This document shows positions 1 to 6,047 of a stretch of 7,543 nt of DNA, in pieces; the first letter of the stretch is position 1, and each line of letters starts with the position of its first letter. Under the pieces are notes generated by a model, which worked only from the letters and a program-made list of their open reading frames with translations, was not told the origin of the DNA and searched no databases. Made by a program: the position numbers and the translations under genes. Source of the DNA: Candidatus Atribacteria bacterium 4572_76 (GTDB lineage Bacteria > Atribacterota > Phoenicimicrobiia > Phoenicimicrobiales > Phoenicimicrobiaceae); assembly GCA_002084865.1 (NCBI GenBank), contig NBMG01000088.1:1-7543 (forward strand). Direction: 5' to 3'.

Positions 1-74
1 GTATACCTCCCCGGTTTTTCTACCTTATCCAATAACTCTTCAAATAATATTTTTTTAATATCTAAACTGTTCAA
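1..74 (-). CDS. Probable TIGR03960-type B12-binding radical SAM protein, N-terminal fragment
   Basis: Only the first 24 codons are inside the window; the gene runs off the left edge. Reading leftwards from a TTG at 74-72, the peptide starts MNSLDIKKILFEEL and ends in VEKPGRY. The VEKPxRY motif shortly after a short helical start is what I recall for the N-terminus of TIGR03960 proteins (B12-binding plus radical SAM, function not settled), typically followed by IGxE and a conserved NS. The start is supported by an AGGGAG ribosome binding site six bases upstream (81-86). Family members are often encoded just after rodA and before ribonuclease G and rplU, which matches the position here. The iron-sulfur CxxxCxxC motif would lie outside the window, so the assignment rests on about 24 residues plus context. 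Confidence 0.62.
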   Translation of the reverse strand, partial: MNSLDIKKILFEELLDKVEKPGRY

Positions 75-80
75 AATCTT

Positions 81-86
81 CTCCCT
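81..86 (-). promoter_or_regulatory. Ribosome binding site of the left-edge radical SAM gene
   Basis: AGGGAG on the minus strand, six bases before the TTG at 74-72. It is the main evidence that this TTG is a real start, because no ATG in that frame is closer. Confidence 0.6.
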
Positions 87-188
87 GATTTTTCGTAAAT
101 GAATCCGGAATATATTTTCTGTATCTTAAGTATAGTTAGCCAATTAGCTATCTAATCGATATAGTTATTCACTTTTATCTTTAATAAT

Positions 189-245
189 GGGCTCGATTCA
201 TCGAGCCCGCAAAACTCCGGGTCGGATAAATCCGACCCCTACCCC
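189..245. repeat. Two-hairpin palindromic repeat element (REP/BIME-like)
   Basis: Two adjacent perfect inverted repeats lie 10 bp apart. The first is GGGCTCGAT (189-197), TC, ATCGAGCCC (200-208); the second is GGGTCGGAT (219-227), AA, ATCCGACCC (230-238), followed by CTACCCC. Each folds as an 8-bp stem with a 4-base loop. Both share a GGG...CCC outer stem but differ inside, each remaining perfectly paired. This double-stem layout with a flanking GTAGGGG on the minus strand resembles dispersed palindromic units I recall from several bacterial phyla; the family cannot be confirmed from one copy. Neither hairpin is followed by a T-run, so it is not a typical terminator. Confidence 0.72.
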
Positions 246-314
246 AAATAATACATACAAAATTTTTATCATAATATGCTTTTGTGCCTTATGAATTCTA
301 CTTTATTTTAATAC

Positions 315-342
315 AATACGCAATACGATTTACGATATAGGA
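315..342. repeat. Heptamer repeat array A
   Basis: Four successive 7-bp units, beginning AATACGC then AATACGA, with a shared central TACG-like core that decays in the last unit. It is the first of four such arrays in this spacer. Confidence 0.5.
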
Positions 343-405
343 ATATATTTTTTTCACTTTTCGCTTTAAGTTTTTTCGCTGGATTCTTATTCCGTTTTTT
401 ATCTA

Positions 406-468
406 AAAACTATAAACCAAGAACTGAAAACTAGAAACTTGCATCTAACACCTTGCAACTTGCAATTT
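406..468. repeat. Heptamer repeat array B (NNAACTN, nine units)
   Basis: Nine uninterrupted 7-bp units, starting AAAACTA at 406 and ending GCAATTT at 468. The third base is A in all nine units, the fifth is C in eight and the sixth is T in eight; the other positions vary. The pattern is an exact 7-bp period without gaps, with degenerate units, like the short tandemly repeated repetitive (STRR) heptamers described in filamentous cyanobacteria. It does not encode protein. Confidence 0.68.
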
Positions 469-503
469 CTTTTGTATTTTCCCACACTTGTTTCCCGCAC
501 CTC

Positions 504-531
504 TACGCTAAACGCTATACGCTATACTCTA
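504..531. repeat. Heptamer repeat array C (TACGCTA)
   Basis: Four 7-bp units: TACGCTA, a one-base variant AACGCTA, TACGCTA again, then a decayed TACTCTA. An ACGCTAT-like remnant occurs again at 560-566. Confidence 0.62.
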
Positions 532-580
532 ATTCTTCACTAACGACTATTTTATTAAAACGCTATCCGCAAGAGCAAAA

Positions 581-615
581 TACGAGATACGATTCACGAG
601 ATACGAGATACGGAT
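581..615. repeat. Heptamer repeat array D (TACGAGA)
   Basis: Five consecutive 7-bp units of consensus TACGAGA, with variants TACGATT, CACGAGA and TACGGAT. ACG occupies positions 2-4 in all five. It ends nine bases before the rodA stop codon, so it would lie in the rodA 3' untranslated region. Confidence 0.65.
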
Positions 616-623
616 GTGATTGA

Positions 624-1730
624 CTAATTGGTCTTATGCAATTCCACATTTAGCAATATCCCTATCACTATTAAATTAGATATCATAAAGCTTCCCCCGT
701 AACTTAAAAAAGGCAGGGGCAATCCGGTAGCCGGCAGCATCCCCATAGCCATTCCAATATTTACTACTATATGAAAAAATAAAAACGCCACGGCACCGGC
801 AGCCAGTAAACTTCCTAATAAATCTCTAGCCTCTAAAGCAATCTTTATTCCCCGCCATAAAATAACAGCATATAATCCCAACAATAAAATGGTTCCGACA
901 AAGCCTAACTCTTCTCCTATTACAGAAAATATAAAATCCGTGTGCTGGGCAGGTAGAAAATTTAACTGACTTTGCAGACCGCTAAAGATACCGTTCCCTA
1001 AGAAACCTCCCGAACCGATAGCAATCCTCGATTGGATAACATTGTAGCCACCCCCCAAAGGGTCCAGATTAGGGTTTAAAAACAAAATCAATCTATTTTT
1101 CTGATAATCTTTTAAAAAAGTCCATAGAACCGGAATAGAAGATAAGGCTGCCAAAAAAGTAAAAGCTAAAAATTTTATCTTAATCCCCGCCACAAACAAC
1201 ATTATAATAAGAATAGCTAAATATACTAAAGAAGTTCCCAAATCCGGCTGCATAAACACCAATAAAATTAACAATCCGGTATACGCAAATGGCAGCAGAT
1301 AATAGAAAAAATTATCCAATTTTGGTTTGTTTTTAGATAAAAAATCCGCCAAAAAGGCGATTAAGGCGATTTTAGCAAACTCCGAGGGTTGGAAATCAAA
1401 AGGCCCGATTGCCAACCAGCGCCTTGCTCCATAAGTTGTTCTACCGGTAGATATGACCATTATCAGTAAAATAATAGCCCCAAAATAGATTACTTTAGAA
1501 TATCTTTCCAGATTATGATAGTCGAAAAAAATTATTATAGTTAATAATATGAATCCTAACAACGCCCATAAGGATTGCTTCTTTACGAAAAAATAGGGAT
1601 CGCTTTCCCCTGTGGCCGCCAAACGTGTTGAACTGTATAACACTAATAGTCCATAAAAACAAATAAACACTACCGCAAAAAGCAGAGTAAAATCTAAATT
1701 TTCAGTTAATCTATCTAATCTTTCTTTCAA
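624..1730 (-). CDS. rodA: RodA, SEDS-family peptidoglycan glycosyltransferase of the elongasome
   Basis: RodA polymerises lipid II into glycan strands and works with PBP2, which crosslinks them, during rod elongation. The 368-residue product is near the usual family length and is almost entirely hydrophobic, with about ten membrane helices. Diagnostic SEDS motifs are all present: GARRW at 101-105, QPSEFAK at 114-120, QPDLGTS at 161-167, LPAQHTDF at 259-266 (with D265 in the position of the essential Asp), EELGF at 273-277 and GLPLPFLSYGGS at 336-347. Translation starts at a TTG (1730-1728), preceded by a strong GGAGG. It follows mrdA after 53 bp, a gap filled by a 41-bp palindrome and the ribosome binding site, so the two are surely cotranscribed. 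RodA is preferred over FtsW because of the direct linkage to mrdA and mreD. Confidence 0.96.
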   Translation of the reverse strand: MKERLDRLTENLDFTLLFAVVFICFYGLLVLYSSTRLAATGESDPYFFVKKQSLWALLGFILLTIIIFFDYHNLERYSKVIYFGAIILLIMVISTGRTTYGARRWLAIGPFDFQPSEFAKIALIAFLADFLSKNKPKLDNFFYYLLPFAYTGLLILLVFMQPDLGTSLVYLAILIIMLFVAGIKIKFLAFTFLAALSSIPVLWTFLKDYQKNRLILFLNPNLDPLGGGYNVIQSRIAIGSGGFLGNGIFSGLQSQLNFLPAQHTDFIFSVIGEELGFVGTILLLGLYAVILWRGIKIALEARDLLGSLLAAGAVAFLFFHIVVNIGMAMGMLPATGLPLPFLSYGGSFMISNLIVIGILLNVELHKTN

Positions 1731-1737
1731 CTTCTAT

Positions 1738-1742
1738 CCTCC
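1738..1742 (-). promoter_or_regulatory. Ribosome binding site of rodA
   Basis: GGAGG on the minus strand with a 7-base spacer to the TTG codon at 1730-1728. It fixes the non-ATG start of rodA and abuts the palindrome at 1743-1783, so folding of the palindrome could influence access to it. Confidence 0.75.
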
Positions 1743-1783
1743 AAAAGTGTCCAAAAAGTGCCAGGCACTTTTTGGACACTTTT
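1743..1783. repeat. Palindromic repeat, copy 1 (mrdA-rodA junction)
   Basis: Two perfect 20-bp arms (1743-1762 and 1764-1783) around a single central A, with core GTGCC-A-GGCAC and outer GTGTCC/GGACAC. It begins one base after the mrdA stop codon (1786-1784 on the minus strand is TAA) and ends at the rodA GGAGG. Being inside an operon with only a four-T tail on the transcript side, it is more likely an RNA-processing or stability hairpin, or a dispersed repeat, than a full terminator. Confidence 0.85.
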
Positions 1784-3547
1784 TTAATTTTTAATATTAA
1801 AATACTTTTCCAGCATAGCACGGGCTATGGGGGCGGCTGCTTCTCCCCCTTCTCCTCCATTTTCCAGAAAAACAGTGATGCAAATTTCCGGATTTTCATA
1901 AGGGGCGAACCCGATAAACCAGGCGTGGGTCTCCCCCTGGGGATTTTGAGCTGTGCCGGTCTTTCCGGCTACCGCTAATTCTTTGATATTTGCTCTCCAG
2001 CCCGTTCCTTTTAATATAGTCTGCCTTAATCCTTCTTTAATAATTTTAATTGTATCTAAAGAAAAGTCTACTTTTTTATAAATTTCCGGCTTAATTTCTT
2101 TTACGGTTTTACCGTCGGCAGAAATTATCTTTTTTACCAAATGCAACCTGTAAATTTCCCCTTCCGTAGCAATAGCAGCAATAAGATTATGCACCTGTAA
2201 AGGGGTTAACAAAAGATATCCCTGACCGATAGAAAGATTTATAGTGTCTCCCGGAAACCATATCTCTTTAACTTCTCTCTCCTTCCATTGGGCAGAGGGG
2301 ATTATTCCTATAGCTTCTGCTGGCAAATCAATGCCCGTTTTTTCTCCTAATCCAAATTTCTGCATGTATTTATTAAATCTTTCAATCCCCAGGTCTTTTC
2401 CTAAAGTATAAAAATAGATATTACAGGAATGAGCAATTGCATCTACAATACTCAAACTTCCATGTCCGGTCTCCTTCCAGCAAGTAAAGACTTGACCAGC
2501 TAATTCTAAACTGCCTGAACAATAAATCTTTCTTTTTCTATCGGTAATTCCTTCTTCTAGAGCTGCTATCGCTGTAACTACTTTAAATATCGAACCGGGT
2601 GGATAAACGCCCTGAACACTTCGGTTGGTTAAGGGGTAATCGGCATCAGTAGAAAGCCTTTGCCAATCAGAACTGGAAATTCCATTAGCAAATATGTTGG
2701 GGTTAAAAGAAGGTCTGTTAACCAGAGCTAATATTTCTCCGCTATTAGGGTCACTTACCACAATAGAACCTTTTTTATCATAGAGTAAATTTTCTCCGTA
2801 TAGCTGTAAGTCTCTATCGATAGTTAAGACCAAATCTTTACCCGGAATCGGTCTCTGATATAACAAAGTAGCTATCTCCTGACCTAAGGCATCAACTTCG
2901 ACTTCCTTTCCTCCTTTTTCTCCTCTTAAAATATCATCATAATATTTTTCCAGCCCGGCTTTTCCTATAATGTCCCCTCCCTGGAATTTTGGATTACTAA
3001 ATCGCTGCAACTCTTCTTTATCTATTTCACCTACATAACCTAAACTATGAGCTGCAAAATCATGGTAAAGATAATCCCTCCGAGGTTTAGTCTCTAAAAC
3101 CACTCCCTTTAATTCATCTTTTCTCTCTTCAATCTCTACTATCTTATTTGTCTTACAATCATCCAGGATTTTTACCGGTTTAAATGGGTTTTCACGGTAA
3201 TTTTTTACTGTCTGCGAAATTTCTTCCGGAGAAATGCCTATTATTTTACTTAGCTTTTCACTCAGTTTTTCTAAATCATCGACTTCTGCCGGGATTATGG
3301 AAACTACTACTGCCGGACGATTAGTAACCAACAACTTTCCCTGGTGGTCATAAATCCTTCCCCGTGGAGCGTCTTCTACCAGGGAACGGATACAATTCTC
3401 TACCGCTCTTTCCTTGAATTCCTCTCCTTTAATCATCTGTAAATACCATAAGCTGATGACCAATACCGAAAAACAGATGACTATAAATATCGATAACCAG
3501 TTTAGCCGTTGTTTCACATCTTCCGGAACTGTAGAAGATTCCCTCAT
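1784..3547 (-). CDS. mrdA: Penicillin-binding protein 2, class B transpeptidase
   Basis: PBP2 crosslinks peptidoglycan stems on the outer face of the inner membrane and partners RodA. The 587-residue protein has one membrane anchor (about 16-36), then a dimerisation/pedestal domain with PRGRIYD at 61-67 and GKAGLEKYYDDILRG at 195-209, then the transpeptidase domain. Its active-site motifs are intact: S319-IF-K322 (SxxK, nucleophile Ser319), S374-C-N376 (SxN) and K529-T-G (KTG). WFIGFAP (543-549) and the C343 / CWKETGHG (356-363) region are typical of PBP2. Length is slightly below that of E. coli PBP2. ATG at 3547-3545 follows GAGGAG with a 5-base gap. mreD lies 69 bp upstream and rodA 53 bp downstream; each gap holds one copy of the same palindrome. 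No sign of damage. Confidence 0.96.
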   Translation of the reverse strand: MRESSTVPEDVKQRLNWLSIFIVICFSVLVISLWYLQMIKGEEFKERAVENCIRSLVEDAPRGRIYDHQGKLLVTNRPAVVVSIIPAEVDDLEKLSEKLSKIIGISPEEISQTVKNYRENPFKPVKILDDCKTNKIVEIEERKDELKGVVLETKPRRDYLYHDFAAHSLGYVGEIDKEELQRFSNPKFQGGDIIGKAGLEKYYDDILRGEKGGKEVEVDALGQEIATLLYQRPIPGKDLVLTIDRDLQLYGENLLYDKKGSIVVSDPNSGEILALVNRPSFNPNIFANGISSSDWQRLSTDADYPLTNRSVQGVYPPGSIFKVVTAIAALEEGITDRKRKIYCSGSLELAGQVFTCWKETGHGSLSIVDAIAHSCNIYFYTLGKDLGIERFNKYMQKFGLGEKTGIDLPAEAIGIIPSAQWKEREVKEIWFPGDTINLSIGQGYLLLTPLQVHNLIAAIATEGEIYRLHLVKKIISADGKTVKEIKPEIYKKVDFSLDTIKIIKEGLRQTILKGTGWRANIKELAVAGKTGTAQNPQGETHAWFIGFAPYENPEICITVFLENGGEGGEAAAPIARAMLEKYFNIKN

Positions 3548-3552
3548 AATTG

Positions 3553-3558
3553 CTCCTC
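3553..3558 (-). promoter_or_regulatory. Ribosome binding site of mrdA
   Basis: GAGGAG on the minus strand, five bases before the ATG at 3547-3545; it supports this start for PBP2. Confidence 0.65.
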
Positions 3559-3569
3559 AATTTAATGTT

Positions 3570-3610
3570 AAAAGTTTCCCAAAAGTGCCAGGCACCTTTT
3601 GGACACTTTT
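3570..3610. repeat. Palindromic repeat, copy 2 (mreD-mrdA junction), diverged
   Basis: Same 41-bp length and GTGCC-A-GGCAC core as the copy at 1743-1783, with three substitutions (two in the left arm, one in the right) that are not compensated, so the stem has mismatches. It starts six bases after the mreD stop codon and ends a dozen bases before the mrdA ribosome binding site. Confidence 0.78.
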
Positions 3611-3616
3611 TTATTT

Positions 3617-4105
3617 TTATTCTTTAGTCATCTGGAAAAGTTTATTTATTGCTAGAAAAATAAAGGGTGATAGCAGACTGCAATATAAAGCCTCGGGAAG
3701 GGCTACCTGTTTTAAACTCCAGGCCAGGTTATGTTCGATTCCAAAAGCACGTAATAGCAAGATTATTAGAATACTTTGTATGAATGATGCGATAAAAGTT
3801 ATTACCGGAATAATAAATAATATATGCTCATAAAATATTTTCTCTTTTAAAATTCCACAGAAAAAACCTATCACTGTCTTTGCCAAAGCGTTAATACCTA
3901 AGAGGCCGGTAGAAAAGATGTCCTGTAAAAGGCCGGAGGCAAATCCGGAGATAGTCCCTTCTTTTTCCCCCTTCAGTAAGGAAAAAACCACTACTACTAC
4001 CATTATCAAATCAGGTTTTACTCCCAAAATGGTAACTGAATTAACAAGGGTAAGTTGAATCACTAAGGCAACTACAATTATTACACCTTTAAGCAAAATT
4101 ATCAT
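3617..4105 (-). CDS. mreD: MreD, rod-shape-determining membrane protein
   Basis: MreD is a small inner-membrane component of the elongasome, linking MreC/MreB to PBP2-RodA; no enzymatic activity is known. The 162-residue product has the family length and about five hydrophobic helices. Seen features are KPDLI at 30-34 in the first loop, GFASGLLQDIFSTGLLG at 54-70 (the best-conserved MreD stretch, G-x-x-x-G-L-x-x-D) and PEALYCSLLSPFIF near the C-terminus. ATG at 4105-4103 follows AAGGAG by 7 bases. mrdA and rodA follow, as in the classical mre operon, but mreC and mreB are not upstream; a 253-bp spacer and a polysaccharide glycosyltransferase gene precede it. It may be the first gene of its own transcript (see the candidate promoter at 4151-4179). 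Confidence 0.9.
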   Translation of the reverse strand: MIILLKGVIIVVALVIQLTLVNSVTILGVKPDLIMVVVVVFSLLKGEKEGTISGFASGLLQDIFSTGLLGINALAKTVIGFFCGILKEKIFYEHILFIIPVITFIASFIQSILIILLLRAFGIEHNLAWSLKQVALPEALYCSLLSPFIFLAINKLFQMTKE

Positions 4106-4112
4106 CAGCCAT

Positions 4113-4118
4113 CTCCTT
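4113..4118 (-). promoter_or_regulatory. Ribosome binding site of mreD
   Basis: AAGGAG on the minus strand, 7 bases before the ATG at 4105-4103. An ATG directly after AAGGAG is out of frame and too close to be used. Confidence 0.7.
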
Positions 4119-4150
4119 ATTTAATTGATTAACTATAAAACACGGGTATT

Positions 4151-4179
4151 AACATAAAATAAAGGGTGATACTTGTCTA
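4151..4179 (-). promoter_or_regulatory. Candidate sigma-70-type promoter for mreD-mrdA-rodA
   Basis: On the minus strand, TAGACA (4179-4174, five of six matches to TTGACA), a 17-bp spacer, then TATGTT (4156-4151, four of six matches to TATAAT). Transcription would begin near 4144, about 40 bases before the mreD ATG. In DNA this AT-rich such matches arise by chance, so this is tentative; it fits the idea that the elongasome genes are transcribed separately from the polysaccharide genes. Confidence 0.3.
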
Positions 4180-4207
4180 AGATATATTAAGGGGGATTTA
4201 ATTATTT

Positions 4208-4361
4208 CTATTATCCATTATCTATCGCCATTAAGATAATGCATTAATATTAAAATACTAAATTAATTAATATTTTACAATTATATTTTTTGAGGTTTTG
4301 GGCTATCTAACTAATTATCATTTGCTTATTAAACATTATCCATATCTATTATCGATTCTTA
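4208..4361. repeat. Weak heptamer-periodic DNA and inverted repeat upstream of mreD
   Basis: Two four-unit 7-bp-period runs lie in this AT-rich gap: 4208-4235 (units such as CTATTAT and CCATTAT) and 4334-4361 (units such as CATTATC and CATATCT), the second running into the stop codon of the fusion gene. Within the first, CATTATCT (4216-4223) and AGATAATG (4234-4241) form a perfect 8-bp inverted repeat with a 10-base loop. The unit similarity is low and the base composition simple, so chance cannot be excluded. Confidence 0.35.
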
Positions 4362-6047
4362 ATCTTCTTCTTTTAGAGAATAAACCGTCTTCCCTAAAAT
4401 CACCAACCAGATGAAATAAAAAAGAGCTAAAGTTCGGAAAGCCCTGTTTGGCTGCTTAATCGATCTATAAATCCATTCCATTCCATGTCTTTGCATCCAC
4501 AACGGTGCCCGCGGTATCCTGCCGGAAAGAACATCAAAACTTCCGCCTACCCCCATACAGACCGGGACATCTAATTTATCTAAATTTTTACTAATCCACT
4601 TTTCCTGCTTGGGCACACCCATACCCACCAGCAATATATCCGGTCTCTTTTCTTTAATCTCGGCAACAACCTCTTCTTCCTCTTTATTATTCTTATTACT
4701 ATTACTGTTACTGTTTTTTACATCTTCGCAATTTTGAAAATCTTCACCACTAAAATAACCGTGATGAGTCCCGGCTATTTTTATTCCCGGATATTTCCTG
4801 GTTAAATTTAAGGCAGCTTCTCCGGCCACACCGGGATAAGAACCTAATAAATATAAGGAATACTCCTTCTTGGCAGCTAATCGGCAGATGTTATGTATTA
4901 TGTCTATACCGGTTACCCTTTCAACTAAAGGATAATTTAGAATTGTGGCAGCCCATAAAATACCTGCCCCATCAGGAGTAACCAAATCTGCAGATTCTAA
5001 TATGGCGTGATACTCGGGGTCTTTTCTTGCCCGCAATACCGCCAAAGTATCCGGAGTAACTATCTGATGAGGTTTTTTAGAAACTATAAATTCCTCTATT
5101 TTCTGAATAGTTTTTTGATTATCTACCTGGTCAATTCCCACCTGAAAAAGTTGTATGCGGTTGGTCAAAATATCTCTTCCGATAATCAATTCCTCTGACC
5201 GAACTTTATTTTTCAGTAATTCAAAAACCATCCAGCCAAAAGCAGTTAGGGTTATAAGTAGATAAAAATTCTGGTAAATTGAAATGATAAGGGCTGATAA
5301 ACTTAAATAGATAGAGACCCCGATAATAGTTATATTTGCACCCTGAGCTGAAAATCCATAAGATTGCAGTTTCTGGCGCAACCTGCTTTTACTTCCACTT
5401 CCCGAAAAGAAAGGATATTTTTCTACGGTTGGGTTTTCCTGACTGGCATAACTAGCCACGATAGAATAAGAGCTGTCTATAATCGGTACGCCTAAAATTA
5501 AAAGAGGAATCAATAAAGTTAAGGCTGCTGTGCTCTTGGATACACCCACAATAGCAATCACCGCTAACATGAATCCAAAAGACATATAGTAGGAAGAAAA
5601 TTTCCCCGGGGGGATATATTTGATAAAAATAAACGAAATCACCGCCATAATCAAAGATAGCGCTTCTGCTAAAATTAACCCCTGTCTCTGGACAAGGGAG
5701 ACCACTAAAAAAGTTAGGGAGGCGATAAAGACAATATAGGGAGTGATGTCTCCCAGTTCATCTTCCTGACTGATAGAATTAGTAATGCTTATTAGCCAGA
5801 TTATGGTTAGGGGAACAGATAGATAGCTAAGGTAAAAATACCCTCCCATTGAAGAGGAAGAGGAAGGGGCTCGCAAAAATTCTATTTTTACTCCAAAATA
5901 AATTATAATTAAAGAAATTAAAATTTGAAATAGCAATTTGATCCCTGGGAGAAGCTTTCTCTTTCTGTCTACCCTCCCCAGGATGACCATCAGCACACTA
6001 CATATAACAATACCTGCAATTTTAAATACCATTCCGGTTTCAAGCAT
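4359..6047 (-). CDS. Fusion: degenerate WecA/MraY-like membrane domain + TagA/WecG glycosyltransferase
   Basis: The 562-residue protein has two parts. Residues 1-285 are a polytopic membrane domain whose order of features follows WecA/TagO (polyprenyl-phosphate sugar-1-phosphate transferases), but it lacks the usual N-terminal segment with the PRxGG motif, and the catalytic motifs have decayed: DD is VDR (27-28), NxxNxxDGxDG is NSISQEDELGD (90-100), and HIHH is RLRQ (222-225). Residues 296-550 are a WecG/TagA/CpsF (GT26) domain that adds a second sugar, typically ManNAc or a derivative, to a lipid-linked sugar on the cytoplasmic face. Its motifs are intact: T331 in VTPD, D359 in TPDGAG, RVTG 377-380, PKQEKW 479-484, and the Arg-rich C-terminal tail. 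A low-complexity NSNSNSNKNN insert sits at about 438-458. The ATG at 6047 has only a weak, distant AAGGA, but an in-frame stop lies three codons upstream, so the N-terminal loss is real in this sequence. Donor and acceptor cannot be read from sequence. Confidence 0.85.
   Translation of the reverse strand: MLETGMVFKIAGIVICSVLMVILGRVDRKRKLLPGIKLLFQILISLIIIYFGVKIEFLRAPSSSSSMGGYFYLSYLSVPLTIIWLISITNSISQEDELGDITPYIVFIASLTFLVVSLVQRQGLILAEALSLIMAVISFIFIKYIPPGKFSSYYMSFGFMLAVIAIVGVSKSTAALTLLIPLLILGVPIIDSSYSIVASYASQENPTVEKYPFFSGSGSKSRLRQKLQSYGFSAQGANITIIGVSIYLSLSALIISIYQNFYLLITLTAFGWMVFELLKNKVRSEELIIGRDILTNRIQLFQVGIDQVDNQKTIQKIEEFIVSKKPHQIVTPDTLAVLRARKDPEYHAILESADLVTPDGAGILWAATILNYPLVERVTGIDIIHNICRLAAKKEYSLYLLGSYPGVAGEAALNLTRKYPGIKIAGTHHGYFSGEDFQNCEDVKNSNSNSNKNNKEEEEVVAEIKEKRPDILLVGMGVPKQEKWISKNLDKLDVPVCMGVGGSFDVLSGRIPRAPLWMQRHGMEWIYRSIKQPNRAFRTLALFYFIWLVILGKTVYSLKEED
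4668..4735 (-). repeat. In-frame hexanucleotide-period insert in the TagA domain
   Basis: About 20 codons, residues 438-460 of the fusion protein, encode an Asn-Ser repeat followed by Lys/Asn and a run of Glu. The DNA has a 6-bp period between 4687 and 4716 (units TTATTC, TTATTA, then CTGTTA-like). TagA homologues as I recall them go straight from the GYF motif through a short acidic helix to PDILLVGxGxPKQE, so this is an insertion in a surface loop. Confidence 0.6.

Larger units (their letters stand above)
87..623. other. Long gene-free spacer between rodA and the radical SAM gene
   Basis: I find no credible gene here on either strand. The stretch is very AT-rich and stop-rich. It contains a two-hairpin palindromic element (189-245) and a succession of 7-bp-period degenerate repeat arrays (315-342, 406-468, 504-531, 581-615). 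No clear rho-independent terminator for rodA is visible: there is no GC-rich stem followed by a T-run on the minus strand directly below base 624. No convincing promoter for the radical SAM gene was found either; a TATACT -10-like hexamer around 130 lacks a partner -35. Confidence 0.7.

Noticed and set aside
315..615. The heptamer arrays read as a CRISPR array or replication iterons
   Set aside because: Units are only 7 bp, contiguous and degenerate, without spacers, and no cas, replication-initiator or DnaA-box pattern is present.
1743..1783. The palindrome read as a rho-independent terminator of mrdA
   Set aside because: On the transcript strand only four T's follow the stem, and rodA's ribosome binding site comes immediately after; mrdA and rodA are normally cotranscribed. 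Partial termination cannot be excluded.
1772..1978. A 68-codon plus-strand open frame opposite the 3' end of mrdA
   Set aside because: It begins inside the palindrome arm and is antisense to the conserved transpeptidase C-terminus.
3414..3833. A 139-codon plus-strand open frame opposite mrdA and mreD
   Set aside because: It is antisense to two well-supported genes, crosses their junction and the palindrome, and resembles no protein family I know.
5007..5198. A 63-codon plus-strand open frame within the fusion gene
   Set aside because: Antisense shadow of the conserved TagA N-terminal region, with no supporting ribosome binding site or family resemblance.
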